Origin: Magicicada septendecula
Taxonomy: Eukaryota; Arthropoda; Insecta; Hemiptera; Cicadidae
Direction of reading: 5' to 3'
NCBI GenBank assembly: GCA_034769895.1
Contig: CM068367.1
Location: 711,722,196 to 711,786,195, forward strand
Length of the DNA: 64,000 nucleotides
A model generated the notes under the pieces. That model worked only from the letters and a program-made list of their open reading frames with translations, made no database searches and was not told the origin of the DNA. Position numbers and translations under genes: made by a program. Within the stretch, counting starts at the first letter, position 1; the number at the start of each line of letters is the position of its first letter. Positions 1-11,059 of this stretch are shown here, piece after piece.

Positions 1-165
1 GGAATGAATTAAAAATAGTAAAATACGTATGCTAAAGAATAATTAATTGACAGCACGGAACTAAGAAGAATTTAAAATGAATATTGAACAGCTTTAACTA
101 ATATACTGGTGAATAATATGATAAATGGAACTACAGAACAACGAGATAAATAATTTAAGAAAAGT
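1..165 (+). repeat. 3' non-coding tail of a truncated retrotransposon unit
   Basis: This is the downstream non-coding part of a gag-only LTR retrotransposon unit whose LTR and gag lie before the window. The same sequence recurs at about 7716, 13421, 21136, 26841, 35485 and 41440. Its last 14 bases (152-165) are the left target-site duplication of the Penelope-like insertion that follows. Confidence 0.8.
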
Positions 166-642
166 TTTTTATAAGTAAAAACGTAAAGTTTTACCTTACA
201 GCCTAAACCGGCTTTCACCTATAGAAGGCTTCATCAGAGGCTGTCGTTAGTAGCGCTGCTCGTCTTGTTGTTGGCGACGAGAAAGTGTTTCGAAAGATTG
301 AAGCTGTGTGTGTGTGTGGTGAGATGTGTTCAAATAATGCGTGCGATTTGAATTGTGTCTGTTCGTTTAGGATGTCGTTTTTATTTGTTTTTGTGTGTTT
401 GTATATTTCTAATTGTTCTAGAGTGTCTAGTTTTCGGCCTTTTGTGTGTACGTGTAGTATGTTCATGTTATTGTCGATGTTTTTATATGTGTGGTTTGCT
501 TCAATGAGGTGGTTTGCGAAGGTAGATTCTGTAGTGGTGTGGAGTGCTTTTGTGTGTTCAATGTATCTCTGTTTGAAGCTACGTCCTGTCTGGCCTATGT
601 AGAATTTACTGCAATTTGAACAATTTAGTTTATATACACCGG
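166..642 (-). pseudogene. Inverted fragment of the Penelope-like GIY-YIG endonuclease
   Basis: Read on the minus strand this fragment encodes the C-terminal GIY-YIG domain of the Penelope-like protein: a GVYKLNC start, then FYIGQTGRSF and RYIEH, then the histidine/threonine-rich C-terminus. It lacks all reverse transcriptase sequence. It is nearly identical, in reverse, to about 1597-2075 of the same element, with small differences such as Asp for Glu after YKNI and a changed C-terminal end. The open frame on this strand continues past the junction to 844, but that extension is read backwards through the forward reverse transcriptase and is not meaningful. Confidence 0.75.
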
Positions 643-2003
643 GTATTAACAACACTGACCTAGTAACAAAAATAAAAGACATACACATCCCCCATAACGC
701 CACATTAGCCTCCTTTGACATTAAAAACCTGTACACAAACATCCCCATCTCTGAAACAATCACCATCCTACAAAACAAACTCAAACAGAACAACACACCA
801 GACGAACTTATCAATGAAATAACAGAAACTCTGAACATTATCACAAAACAAAACTACTTTACTTATAACAATAAATACTACACACAGAACGATGGCCTAC
901 CCATGGGCTCCCCCATATCCAGCATTCTAGCAGAAGTCTTCCTCCAACACTTAGAAAAAACAAAAATACTCACAAACAATGACAGACACTCACATAAAAT
1001 ACTATATTGGCACAGATACGTTGATGACATTCTAATACTATACAGGGGAAACAAAAGACAATGTGAACAGTTACTAACGCACATAAACAAAATACATAAA
1101 AACATAACCTTCACTGCCGAATACGAACACAACAATACCATAAACTTCTTAGACCTCTCCATCACAAAACTAGAACACAGGCACAAATTCAGTATATACA
1201 GAAAACCAACTACAACTGACACACTAATACACAACACCTCCAATCACCCAATACAACACAAACTAGCTGCTTTTAGAACCATGATACATAGACTTAACAA
1301 CATCCCCTTAGATGAAATAGACTACAAAGACGAACTAAACACGATAAAATATCTAGCAGAATCTAACGGTTATGACAGAACAATAGTCAGTAAACTCCTA
1401 CACAAAACACAAAACAAACAACAGACAAAGACAGAAAACAACAAATTCATAACACTAACATACATCAACAAACAAACAGAAAAAATTGCCCACAAATTCA
1501 AAAAAGCAGGATACAGAATCGCTTACAAAACTACTAACAAAACAGAACACACACTATCAAAACGCAAGCCCAAAGCACAAAACAAATTCGATCTACCCGG
1601 TGTATATAAACTAAATTGTTCAAATTGCAGTAAATTCTACATAGGCCAGACAGGACGTAGCTTCAAACAGAGATACATTGAACACACAAAAGCACTCCAC
1701 ACCACTACAGAATCTACCTTCGCAAACCACCTCATTGAAGCAAACCACACATATAAAAACATCGAGAATAACATGAACATACTACACGTACACACAAAAG
1801 GCCGAAAACTAGACACTCTAGAACAATTAGAAATATACAAACACACAAAAACAAATAAAAACGACATCCTAAACGAACAGACACAATTCAAATCGCACGC
1901 ATTATTTGAACACATCTCACCACACACACACAGCTTCAATCTTTCGAAACACTTTCTCATCGCCAACAACAAGACGAGCAGCGCTACTAACGACAGCCTC
2001 TGA
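643..2003 (+). pseudogene. Penelope-like reverse transcriptase and GIY-YIG endonuclease, N-terminally truncated
   Basis: The reading frame is open from the junction at about 643 to the stop at 2003. Visible reverse transcriptase motifs are FDIKNLYTNIP (from 714), GLPMGSP (from 894) and the catalytic YVDD box (1017-1028). A GIY-YIG nuclease domain follows from about 1597, with GVYKLNC, FYIGQTGR and RYIEH. This order is diagnostic of Penelope-like elements. The first methionine in this frame is in the PMGSP motif at 903, well inside the polymerase domain, so the N-terminal motifs of the palm are missing and no intact start exists. Catalytic aspartates in the two remaining motifs are kept, which suggests recent insertion and not selection. 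Confidence 0.85.
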
Positions 2004-2042
2004 TGAAGCCTTCTATAGGTGAAAGCCGGTTTAGGCTGTAAG
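1990..2042 (+). ncRNA. Candidate hammerhead-ribozyme-like motif in the Penelope-like 3' end
   Basis: A CTGATGA box (2000-2006) is followed after a short possible hairpin (GCCT/AGGT) by GAAA (2021-2024) and a GCC/GGC hairpin. Penelope-like elements are known to carry hammerhead motifs in their terminal repeats. The fit is imperfect: an additional A follows the first box, and the base at the expected cleavage position reads G, which is not favoured. The mirrored copy lies at about 202-245 on the minus strand. Confidence 0.35.
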
Positions 2043-2148
2043 GTAAAACTTTACGTTTTTACTTATAAAAAACTTTGTGTTCCGAGTCGTCAATATTATA
2101 GTGATATTTAGTTAAGTAACGGACACGTCATGGACAACGAAATCCAAG

Positions 2149-2784
2149 AATTTAAGAAAAGTATTAGGATACCTCAGAAATAATAGTAATCATCCCTTGA
2201 ATACAAGTTTGTAGCAAAGGAGCTACCTTATAGATAATAATTATATGTATTGTGTTGTGATCGTGCAACGTTTATTTTTTTTCTGGACAGAGATGAAGTT
2301 CCTCTGATCTCAGAAGATATAGTTAGGGAAACGGCAGAGTAATTAAAGCCAATAGTGCCCCTCTGATTCCGTACCAGCTATGATATTAAGGAAATATAGT
2401 ATTTTAGGGATTATACACCAAGCGAGGTAATTAAATATAAATATAATAAGAAATGATGGCGTAATAAGCTAGAAGAAGTTATGAGTTCCAGAGAAAAGGA
2501 TAGGTCTACAACTGAGGGAGGTACCAGTAGAGAATTAATGACCAGATACACAATGAGTATCAACACAGTTTTCCGGTGCAATTAAAAGTTTAAAGGATAG
2601 AAAGAGAAAATAAACCCCAAAGAACCCATTGAATTGCGGATTAAAACAGAAACAATGAAAAACTGAAACCATTATAAATTAATAATTTTATTAAATAAAT
2701 ATTCCAAAGTATGAAGAAACTATAAGTTTATTTTAACTAAACTTTATTCAGCCAAAATAAACTTCTTTCGGAGGGGGAGTATTA
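2149..2784 (+). repeat. 3' non-coding internal region and polypurine tract of the retrotransposon unit
   Basis: This AT-rich segment without a credible gene resumes the retrotransposon unit after the Penelope-like insertion. It ends in a GGAGGGGGAG polypurine tract (about 2771-2779), the expected primer for plus-strand synthesis, directly before the next LTR-like block. Confidence 0.65.
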
Positions 2785-5249
2785 TGTAACGTAACAAAGT
2801 TGAGGTTCCCTACGTTACATAAAAACTTTGTCAACGTAGCGAAAAAGAATGTCCAAGGCATGCCATAATTAAGGTCAAGAGAGCCAATCTCACCCAAACA
2901 AAAAAATATATTGACGATACCTAAGTAAGGTTACTAAGTAATAAATTAGTAAAATGTAGCCAATTATAAAATATGGAGTGATTAGAGTAAGATGTAAACT
3001 ATAAACACTGTGTCTAGTGAGATGAGTTTACTGTGGATGAGTTCAAATATAATAAACTGTTTAATTAATATTTAATGTTTTATAAAGATGTACCTGTTGT
3101 TGTGATTTATCATGATATTCAGTTTACATGATATTTATTTTGTATTTTGTATGTAGTAGGTGTGGAGCCATTACTTTAAGGAAATACTAAGTAATGGGTA
3201 CTCAGTTCATTCATGTTGAACTTGTATTTAAGTAATTAAATACAAGTGTGTTTATTATGTATGGTATCATGTTAAAGGTATTTACTTTAAATAATTAATG
3301 AAGATGTCTTAGAAAATATTTGTAAACTTGGCCAGGAAGACAATAATTGTAAATAAATTGTCTAGTGGTCATTATAATGATGTTAAAAACCGATGAAGGG
3401 TTCTATGATAAACTCAATAATAATAATAAAATGAAATCAGGAATTTAAAATTGTAATAATTGGCCATAAGCCAGTAGTGACTCTTTGTACAGTAGGTCAG
3501 GTAAGAAAAATTAAATCAAAAACAAAAAAATTATAACATGTGTAATAAAACCAATAGGCCTAAATTTAGTATTTGTAAAAGGAAATTAATACCTTTTTTA
3601 ATAAGTCCATTCAGATGAAAATGTATACGGTTTAATAAGGCAGATTAAGTGAAAGTTTTATGTGATTTAGTGTAATTCCAAGCAGGGAGCATTTTATTAA
3701 ATAAGAGTAGTAATATTTCCTAATTCTGGCTCTAGGATATCAAATATTATCCAATTACAGAAAAGTAATGGTTGTTAGGGTAACAGAAATGCAAGAAATT
3801 TTGTTGATTTCAACATTCAATTGTTATATGCTAATGGGTAAAGTTCAGCAGACAAATTAAAAAAAGAGAACCAAATAAAATGAATCAAATTTAAACAAAT
3901 TAAATGTCTTAAAGAAATCCATTTAAAAAGAACTGAGTAATAACTCCTGAAACTATATCTCAGTAAATATAATTCTACATACCCTTAAAGTTCACTGAAT
4001 TAATAAATACTCATTCAACCTATTTCCAGTAAAAGAATGATGATGAAAATGATTTACCATTAAACAAAGATGATCCATAGCAGAAGAAGACAAAATTAAT
4101 TGAAATATAAATAAAAAAATACACGAAGAACTTTTGTATTGAAGTACTAAACCTCACTTTCAATAAACAAACGAAGTCGTATTACTACACCAATTCCATT
4201 GGGACCGGCAACTACTAGGATCATGAAGAAGAACGAAGACCAGAACTGAACTTCTATTACACTCCGGGACATCACATCTAAACCTTTATTGAGAATCTGG
4301 ACGCTGTTTTTGGTCAAGAGTAGCATAACCATTCCGTCTTTACTCCGTTGTAAACAGACTCGGCCACCTTAAGTATCGTACCCAGTTTGGTAACAAACCT
4401 GCTTATATTTAATTGTATATATTAAGAGTTAATAACAATTGTAATACTTAGTAACCTTAATTTTGCATTACCTGGCCTTACTAATCGTTAAAAGAATTAC
4501 CTGTACCCTGGGATAAGAGATAAACTGAAAATTATACTTAAATTGTAACATACACCACTATTCACTAACAAATCGATTCAGTATTGTATGATCGATATTA
4601 TGATCTAATAACCGAAGAAGACAACTGTTAAAAATTTAAAATAATATAAAATAAAGAATCCTTCTTGTATGTGACGATGTTCTGTGTTATTGTAGAATAG
4701 TTATTGTATTTCTATTAGGGAGTAATTTACAGAGAAAGAAAGTGATAAAAACATCAAGTGGAACGACTTAACCTATAAGAACGAGTTAAGTACTAATAAC
4801 AGCGCTCGTTGCAGACAGCTGGTGAATACGGGAGAATAGAGAACTAACTTATTCTCCGCGCCACTCTTTTTTCAATTTAAATAATACAGACTGACTAGGG
4901 TTGGAGAAAATTACTGAATTATTCACTATAATACCCGTAATATAGCGTTTTTCTCTGGTAAAACACTTAATAACCACTTAACACAGGTATATGTTCGACA
5001 TATGAATCATATCAACAACATAATAAATATTTTTTCTTATAAAGAGAGTGAATTAGTAACAAATTGGTTAATTCAACGTGGGCTGAATTAACGATAAACC
5101 CGCAACCGTATTACACTCGTAAACGTAATCCATGCGTTATATTACAAATTGGCGAACCCAACAGTGGGGCTTTTAAACATCCTCAAATATAGTTAACAAA
5201 GTTACATACTCGTATACACTAGAAACGTAATACTTGTAGTTATATTACA
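2785..5249 (+). repeat. LTR-like block 1 of the tandem retrotransposon array
   Basis: The block of about 2465 bp begins TGTAAC five bases after a polypurine tract and ends TTACA just before a TGGCGC primer-binding-like site, giving short inverted ends TGTAA/TTACA. The true left edge may be a few bases earlier (TATTATG...). The same block recurs before every gag copy. It has no convincing gene; a 61-codon minus-strand ORF (4147-4332) recurs only because the block does. Its last 200 bases contain two earlier variants of the terminal primer-site motif (5057-5090 and 5141-5174). Confidence 0.7.
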
Positions 5250-5250
5250 A

Positions 5251-5275
5251 ATTGGCGCTCAACGAGTGGGCTTTA
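5251..5275 (+). promoter_or_regulatory. Primer-binding-site-like motif
   Basis: Directly after the LTR end the sequence reads ATTGGCGCTCAACGAGTGGG. TGGCGC pairs with the GCGCCA 3' end shared by lysine-type tRNAs, and the CAACG-GTGGG portion resembles lysine tRNA primer sites of Gypsy-like elements. Equivalent sites follow the other LTR blocks at about 10969, 18671, 24389, 30095, 39040 and 44997. The assignment to a tRNA is by resemblance only. Confidence 0.5.
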
Positions 5276-5341
5276 GTTAAGTAAAAAATCGACTATATCG
5301 CTATTACTTAACTGGAGCAGGCAACTATTAGAGGCACAGGG

Positions 5342-7502
5342 ATGCATACGAGAGGTGTTTGTAAAAGGATGGCGAAAGACCAAGAAACAGAAGAAGATAG
5401 ACGGGAGGAAGAAGCGGAAATAGTTACAGACATTGAAAAGGAACAACAGGCGGGTGACAAGAAGGAAGCCAGAGGTGAAAGGGATTTACTAAAACTATGG
5501 GAATTAATTAAAGAAGATTCCAAGAAACAGAAGGAAGCCAATAATGAAAATTTTAAACGAATGGAGGAAAGATGTGACCAGAATAAAGAGGAAACTAATG
5601 AAAATTTTAGGAAACAAAATGAGAACACTAATGAGAGTTTAAGACAAATCAATGAAAAAATAGACGGTATAAATGAGAATTCAGAAAAGCTGGAAAACAA
5701 AATAGGCAATATTAGCGAAAACTCAAAGAAACAAAACGAAATTTTGAGTGAGAATTTAATCAAACTAGAATTTAATAAAAATGAATGAGAAGTTTGACAA
5801 AAATAAAGAGGAAACTGATGAGAATAACCGGCTGATAAATGAAAGCTTAAACCAAATTAATGAAAGGTTTGACAGGAACGATGAGAGCTTAAAGCAGATT
5901 CAGGAAAATAACAAACAAATAGACGGGAAAATTGAAAACAGTAATAAGGATTTGCGGCAAATTATAAATGAACAAAACCAAGCGTTGAGGGAAGTCATCA
6001 ATGAAAGGATTGCAAATGTCAATGAAACACTTAACAAAAGGGTGGATAATTATGAAGAGGAAGTAAGACAGCAAATAACTGAAACTAAGGTGGGTCTAGA
6101 AAAGACAGATGAAACCATCATACAACTCGCAGTGGAAGTAGAGGCCAAAATTAATCAAGTGGAAAACAATAACAAAACTAGAATAAAAGAAGTACAAATA
6201 GAAACCCAAAGGAAATTGGACGAAGTGCAAATTAATATGGCTGGGAGAATTGAATTAGTTAACAACGAAATAATGCAAATAAAAACCCAAGTGGATCAAA
6301 ATAAGGGGACCGTCGAAAATATACAGAATCAGGAATTGATTAATATAAAGGAGTCAATAGAAGTTTTACAAAATCGACCAATGTATCTGGCACATCACAT
6401 AGCCCCTGAGCAAAAAGAAAATATCAATTTCAAAATTTATAGAGGAAACCCCATAGAATTTCTAGAGAGAATAGATGAATGGTTTAGTAGAATTAAGGTG
6501 ACCCGATGGAACATAATAAAAAATTTGTTGGATGATTGTTTTAAAAGCATAAATGATAATTGGTGGTCGGCGGTCCGGAATGAAACGAGTAATTATGAAG
6601 AGTTTAAAAAGGCTTTTAGGTCGAAATACTGGTCGGATTCCGTACAGAACAAGATTAGGGACAACATTACCAACGGTAGATTCAACATTAATCAAGAGCA
6701 GTCCCCAACTACCTACTTGTTGGGAAAGGTATGTTTGGCGCATCATTTGGAACCGCGAATACCAGAGGAATGTTTAGTAAATAAACTATCTTACCATTTC
6801 GAAGAAGAAATAGTTCGTGCCAGACGCAGTGGACAAGTGAAGACAGTGGGAGCAATGGAAACCTTGTTGGCCAGCTACGAAATGGAAGACTATTATCAAA
6901 GGTCTCAAATGTCAAACAATAGGAGAGAGGAGCCAAATCAAGAGTCACGTCAGGGAATGAATAGATATAACAACAATAATTATAACCAACGGGTTAATGA
7001 CCATTTTATGAATAATCGCTACCGCAATAATCAGTACCAAAACAATCATTATAATAACTCTAATAATAACCGATACAGCGCAGGCCACAGGAATTTTGAT
7101 AACGGGAGAGACTATTGGAATAGTAACCGAGGGAACGATGATGGAGGAAATCAAAACAGAAATAGGAGCGTCGAGAATGATGGAGGAAGCAGGGAACAAA
7201 GGAGAGACATACCCTCGGAAAATCAACCAAGTAATGACCAGGGAACCCATATAGCTCGAGTAAACTATATCATGGCTGATGAGAGGAATAACCAAGAGGA
7301 CCATCGTGGAAACCGTAAACCTAATCCCGATTCTGGGAATGCTGAGGGAAGGAATAGACGGAACAAAGAAGACATAGAACCGTATGTGTATGATCCATAC
7401 TGCGACGATGCCATTGAAAGATTTACAACTGCTTATAATCTACGGAATCCACCGGAAAACCATATTGGTAGAGCAGCCCGAACAGTGGCCAATACAAAAT
7501 AG
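5342..7502 (+). pseudogene. gag-like gene, copy 1, split by a 13-bp insertion
   Basis: This copy encodes the same protein as the intact 715-codon copy at 11060-13207 but has a 13-bp insertion at about 5768-5780, just before ATGAATGAGAAG. The insertion ends the first frame at 5788 (148 codons) and leaves a second frame from 5781 to 7502 (573 codons) that starts at a natural internal ATG. Apart from this the sequence is open and nearly identical to the intact copies. The second ORF still contains most of the coiled coil, the whole gag-like region and the Asn/Arg-rich tail, so it might produce a shortened protein, but it lacks the N-terminal charged segment. Its duplicate is 18762-20922. Confidence 0.75.
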
Positions 7503-8502
7503 TTAAGATGAATTAGTTGGAATCATTTTTAAAAATAAACCAAAAAATTCAAAAATAAGTAAGAACACCTTACTATATAATTCAGAAGAAATTATTTTAA
7601 ACTAATAAACATGAAAGACGAGAAAGAAGGGTTAGAAATAAGTTAAATGAAGGAAGAATATGCCATACAATTTATGATAAGGAGGAGATTCAGTGTTTAA
7701 TTGCAGAAGTAAATGGGAATGAATTAAAAATAGTAAAATACGTATGCTAAAGAATAATTAATTGACAGCACTGAACTAAGAAGAATTTAAAATGAATATT
7801 GAACAGCTTTAACTAATATACTGGTGAATAATATGATAAATGGAACTACAGAACAATGAGATAAATAATTTAAGAAAAGTATTAGTATACCTCAGAAATA
7901 ATAGTAATCATCCCTTGAATACAAGTTTGTAGCAAAGCAGCTACCTTATAGATAATAATTATATGTATTGTGTTGTGATCGTGCAACGTTTATTTTTTTT
8001 CTGGACAGAGATGAAGTTCCTCTGATCTCAGAAGATATAGTTAGGGAAACGGCAGAGTAATGAAAGCCAATAGTGCCCCTCTGATTCCGTACCAGCTATG
8101 ATATTAGGGAAATATAGTATTTTAGGGATTATACACCAAGCGAGGTAATTAAATATAAATATAATAAGAAATGATGGCGTAATAAGCTAGAAGAAGTTAT
8201 GAGTTCCAGAGAAAAGGACAGGTCTACAACTGAGGGAGGTACCAGTAGAGAATTAATGACCAGATACACAATGAGTATCAACACAGTTTTCCGGTGCAAT
8301 TAAAAGTTTAAAGGATAGAAAGAGAAAATAAACCTCAAAGAACCCATTGAATTGCGGATTAAAACAGAAACAATGAAAAACTGAAACCATTATAAATTAA
8401 TAATTTTATTAAATAAATATTCCAAAGTATGAAGAAACTATAAGTTTATTTTAACTAAACTTTATTCAGCCAAAATAAACTTCTTTCGGAGGGGGAGTAT
8501 TA
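7503..8502 (+). repeat. 3' non-coding internal region with polypurine tract
   Basis: About 1 kb of AT-rich DNA between the gag stop and the next LTR block. I see no reverse transcriptase, integrase or protease motif; a short open stretch after GTGTTTAATTGCAG is at most a decayed protease start. A GGAGGGGGAG polypurine tract closes it. Unlike unit 1 it has no Penelope-like insertion, so it shows the empty target site (around 7870). Confidence 0.65.
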
Positions 8503-10967
8503 TGTAACGTAACAAAGTTGAGGTTCCCTACGTTACATAAAAACTTTGTCAACGTAGCGAAAAAGAATGTCCAAGGCATGCCATAATTAAGGTCAAGAGA
8601 GCCAATCTCACCCAAACAAAAAAATATATTGACGATACCTAAGTAAGGTTACTAAGTAATAAATTAGTAAAATGTAGCCAATTATAAAATATGGAGTGAT
8701 TAGAGTAAGATGTAAACTATAAACACTGTGTCTAGTGAGATGAGTTTACTGTGGATGAGTTCAAATATAATAAACTGTTTAATTAATATTTAATGTTTTA
8801 TAAAGATGTACCTGTTGTTGTGATTTATCATGATATTCAGTTTACATGATATTTATTTTGTATTTTGTATGTAGTAGGTGTGGAGCCATTACTTTAAGGA
8901 AATACTAAGTAATGGGTACTCAGTTCATTCATGTTGAACTTGTATTTAAGTAATTAAATACAAGTGTGTTTATTATGTATGGTATCATGTTAAAGGTATT
9001 TACTTTAAATAATTAATGAAGATGTCTTAGAAAATATTTGTAAACTTGGCCAGGAAGACAATAATTGTAAATAAATTGTCTAGTGGTCATTATAATGATG
9101 TTAAAAACCGATGAAGGGTTCTATGATAAACTCAATAATAATAATAAAATGAAATCAGGAATTTAAAATTGTAATAATTGGCCATAAGCCAGTAGTGACT
9201 CTTTGTACAGTAGGTCAGGTAAGAAAAATTAAATCAAAAACAAAAAAATTATAACATGTGTAATAAAACCAATAGGCCTAAATTTAGTATTTGTAAAAGG
9301 AAATTAATACCTTTTTTAATAAGTCCATTCAGATGAAAATGTATACGGTTTAATAAGGCAGATTAAGTGAAAGTTTTATGTGATTTAGTGTAATTCCAAG
9401 CAGGGAGCATTTTATTAAATAAGAGTAGTAATATTTCCTAATTCTGGCTCTAGGATATCAAATATTATCCAATTACAGAAAAGTAATGGTTGTTAGGGTA
9501 ACAGAAATGCAAGAAATTTTGTTGATTTCAACATTCAATTGTTATATGCTAATGGGTAAAGTTCAGCAGACAAATTAAAAAAAGAGAACCAAATAAAATG
9601 AATCAAATTTAAACAAATTAAATGTCTTAAAGAAATCCATTTAAAAAGAACTGAGTAATAACTCCTGAAACTATATCTCAGTAAATATAATTCTACATAC
9701 CCTTAAAGTTCACTGAATTAATAAATACTCATTCAACCTATTTCCAGTAAAAGAATGATGATGAAAATGATTTACCATTAAACAAAGATGATCCATAGCA
9801 GAAGAAGACAAAATTAATTGAAATATAAATAAAAAAATACACGAAGAACTTTTGTATTGAAGTACTAAACCTCACTTTCAATAAACAAACGAAGTCGTAT
9901 TACTACACCAATTCCATTGGGACCGGCAACTACTAGGATCATGAAGAAGAACGAAGACCAGAACTGAACTTCTATTACACTCCGGGACATCACATCTAAA
10001 CCTTTATTGAGAATCTGGACGCTGTTTTTGGTCAAGAGTAGCATAACCATTCCGTCTTTACTCCGTTGTAAACAGACTCGGCCACCTTAAGTATCGTACC
10101 CAGTTTGGTAACAAACCTGCTTATATTTAATTGTATATATTAAGAGTTAATAACAATTGTAATACTTAGTAACCTTAATTTTGCATTACCTGGCCTTACT
10201 AATCGTTAAAAGAATTACCTGTACCCTGGGATAAGAGATAAACTGAAAATTATACTTAAATTGTAACATACACCACTATTCACTAACAAATCGATTCAGT
10301 ATTGTATGATCGATATTATGATCTAATAACCGAAGAAGACAACTGTTAAAAATTTAAAATAATATAAAATAAAGAATCCTTCTTGTATGTGACGATGTTC
10401 TGTGTTATTGTAGAATAGTTATTGTATTTCTATTAGGGAGTAATTTACAGAGAAAGAAAGTGATAAAAACATCAAGTGGAACGACTTAACCTATAAGAAC
10501 GAGTTAAGTACTAATAACAGCGCTCGTTGCAGACAGCTGGTGAATACGGGAGAATAGAGAACTAACTTATTCTCCGCGCCACTCTTTTTTCAATTTAAAT
10601 AATACAGACTGACTAGGGTTGGAGAAAATTACTGAATTATTCACTATAATACCCGTAATATAGCGTTTTTCTCTGGTAAAACACTTAATAACCACTTAAC
10701 ACAGGTATATGTTCGACATATGAATCATATCAACAACATAATAAATATTTTTTCTTATAAAGAGAGTGAATTAGTAACAAATTGGTTAATTCAACGTGGG
10801 CTGAATTAACGATAAACCCGCAACCGTATTACACTCGTAAACGTAATCCATGCGTTATATTACAAATTGGCGAACCCAACAGTGGGGCTTTTAAACATCC
10901 TCAAATATAGTTAACAAAGTTACATACTCGTATACACTAGAAACGTAATACTTGTAGTTATATTACA
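8503..10967 (+). repeat. LTR-like block 2
   Basis: It is nearly identical to block 1, 5718 bp downstream, with the same TGTAAC start and TTACA end and the same three primer-site-like motifs near its right end. It is shared by the unit before and the unit after, as expected for an array made by recombination between LTRs. Confidence 0.7.
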
Positions 10968-11059
10968 AATTGGCGCTCAACGAGTGGGCTTTAGTTAAGT
11001 AAAAAATCGACTATATCGCTATTACTTAACTGGAGCAGGCAACTATTAGAGGCACAGGG

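Larger units (their letters stand above)
166..2148 (+). mobile_element. Penelope-like retroelement, 5'-truncated, with an inverted 5' part
   Basis: A roughly 1.98-kb insertion interrupts a retrotransposon unit that is uninterrupted in the other copies. It is flanked by a perfect 14-bp target-site duplication (152-165 and 2149-2162). It consists of an inverted copy of the element's own 3' end (166-642) joined at about 642/643 to a forward copy that starts inside the reverse transcriptase and runs through a GIY-YIG endonuclease to the 3' tail. The two parts form a terminal inverted repeat of nearly 480 bp. An inverted partial copy at the 5' end is a known arrangement of Penelope-like elements, formed during target-primed integration. 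The element cannot move by itself because the start of the reverse transcriptase is missing. The whole insertion recurs at 13586-15568. Confidence 0.85.

Noticed and set aside
285-602. Plus-strand ORF of 105 codons in the inverted Penelope-like fragment, and 1637-1972 on the minus strand
   Set aside because: Both are antisense to the GIY-YIG domain, Cys/Phe/Val-rich artefacts of the complementary strand.
4147-4332. 61-codon minus-strand ORF in every LTR-like block
   Set aside because: It is repeated because the LTR is repeated; it has no motif, and its changes between copies show no sign of protein-level selection.
5308-5763. Minus-strand ORFs of 60-183 codons opposite the gag copies (also at 11026, 24446, 33272, 39117, 40637, 45054)
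   Set aside because: They are mirror images of the low-complexity, A-rich gag coding strand, have Ser/Phe/Ile-rich nonsense composition, and recur only with gag.
7503-8490. A hidden pol gene downstream of gag
   Set aside because: No reverse transcriptase, RNase H or integrase motif is visible in any frame; the region is about 1 kb and full of stops.
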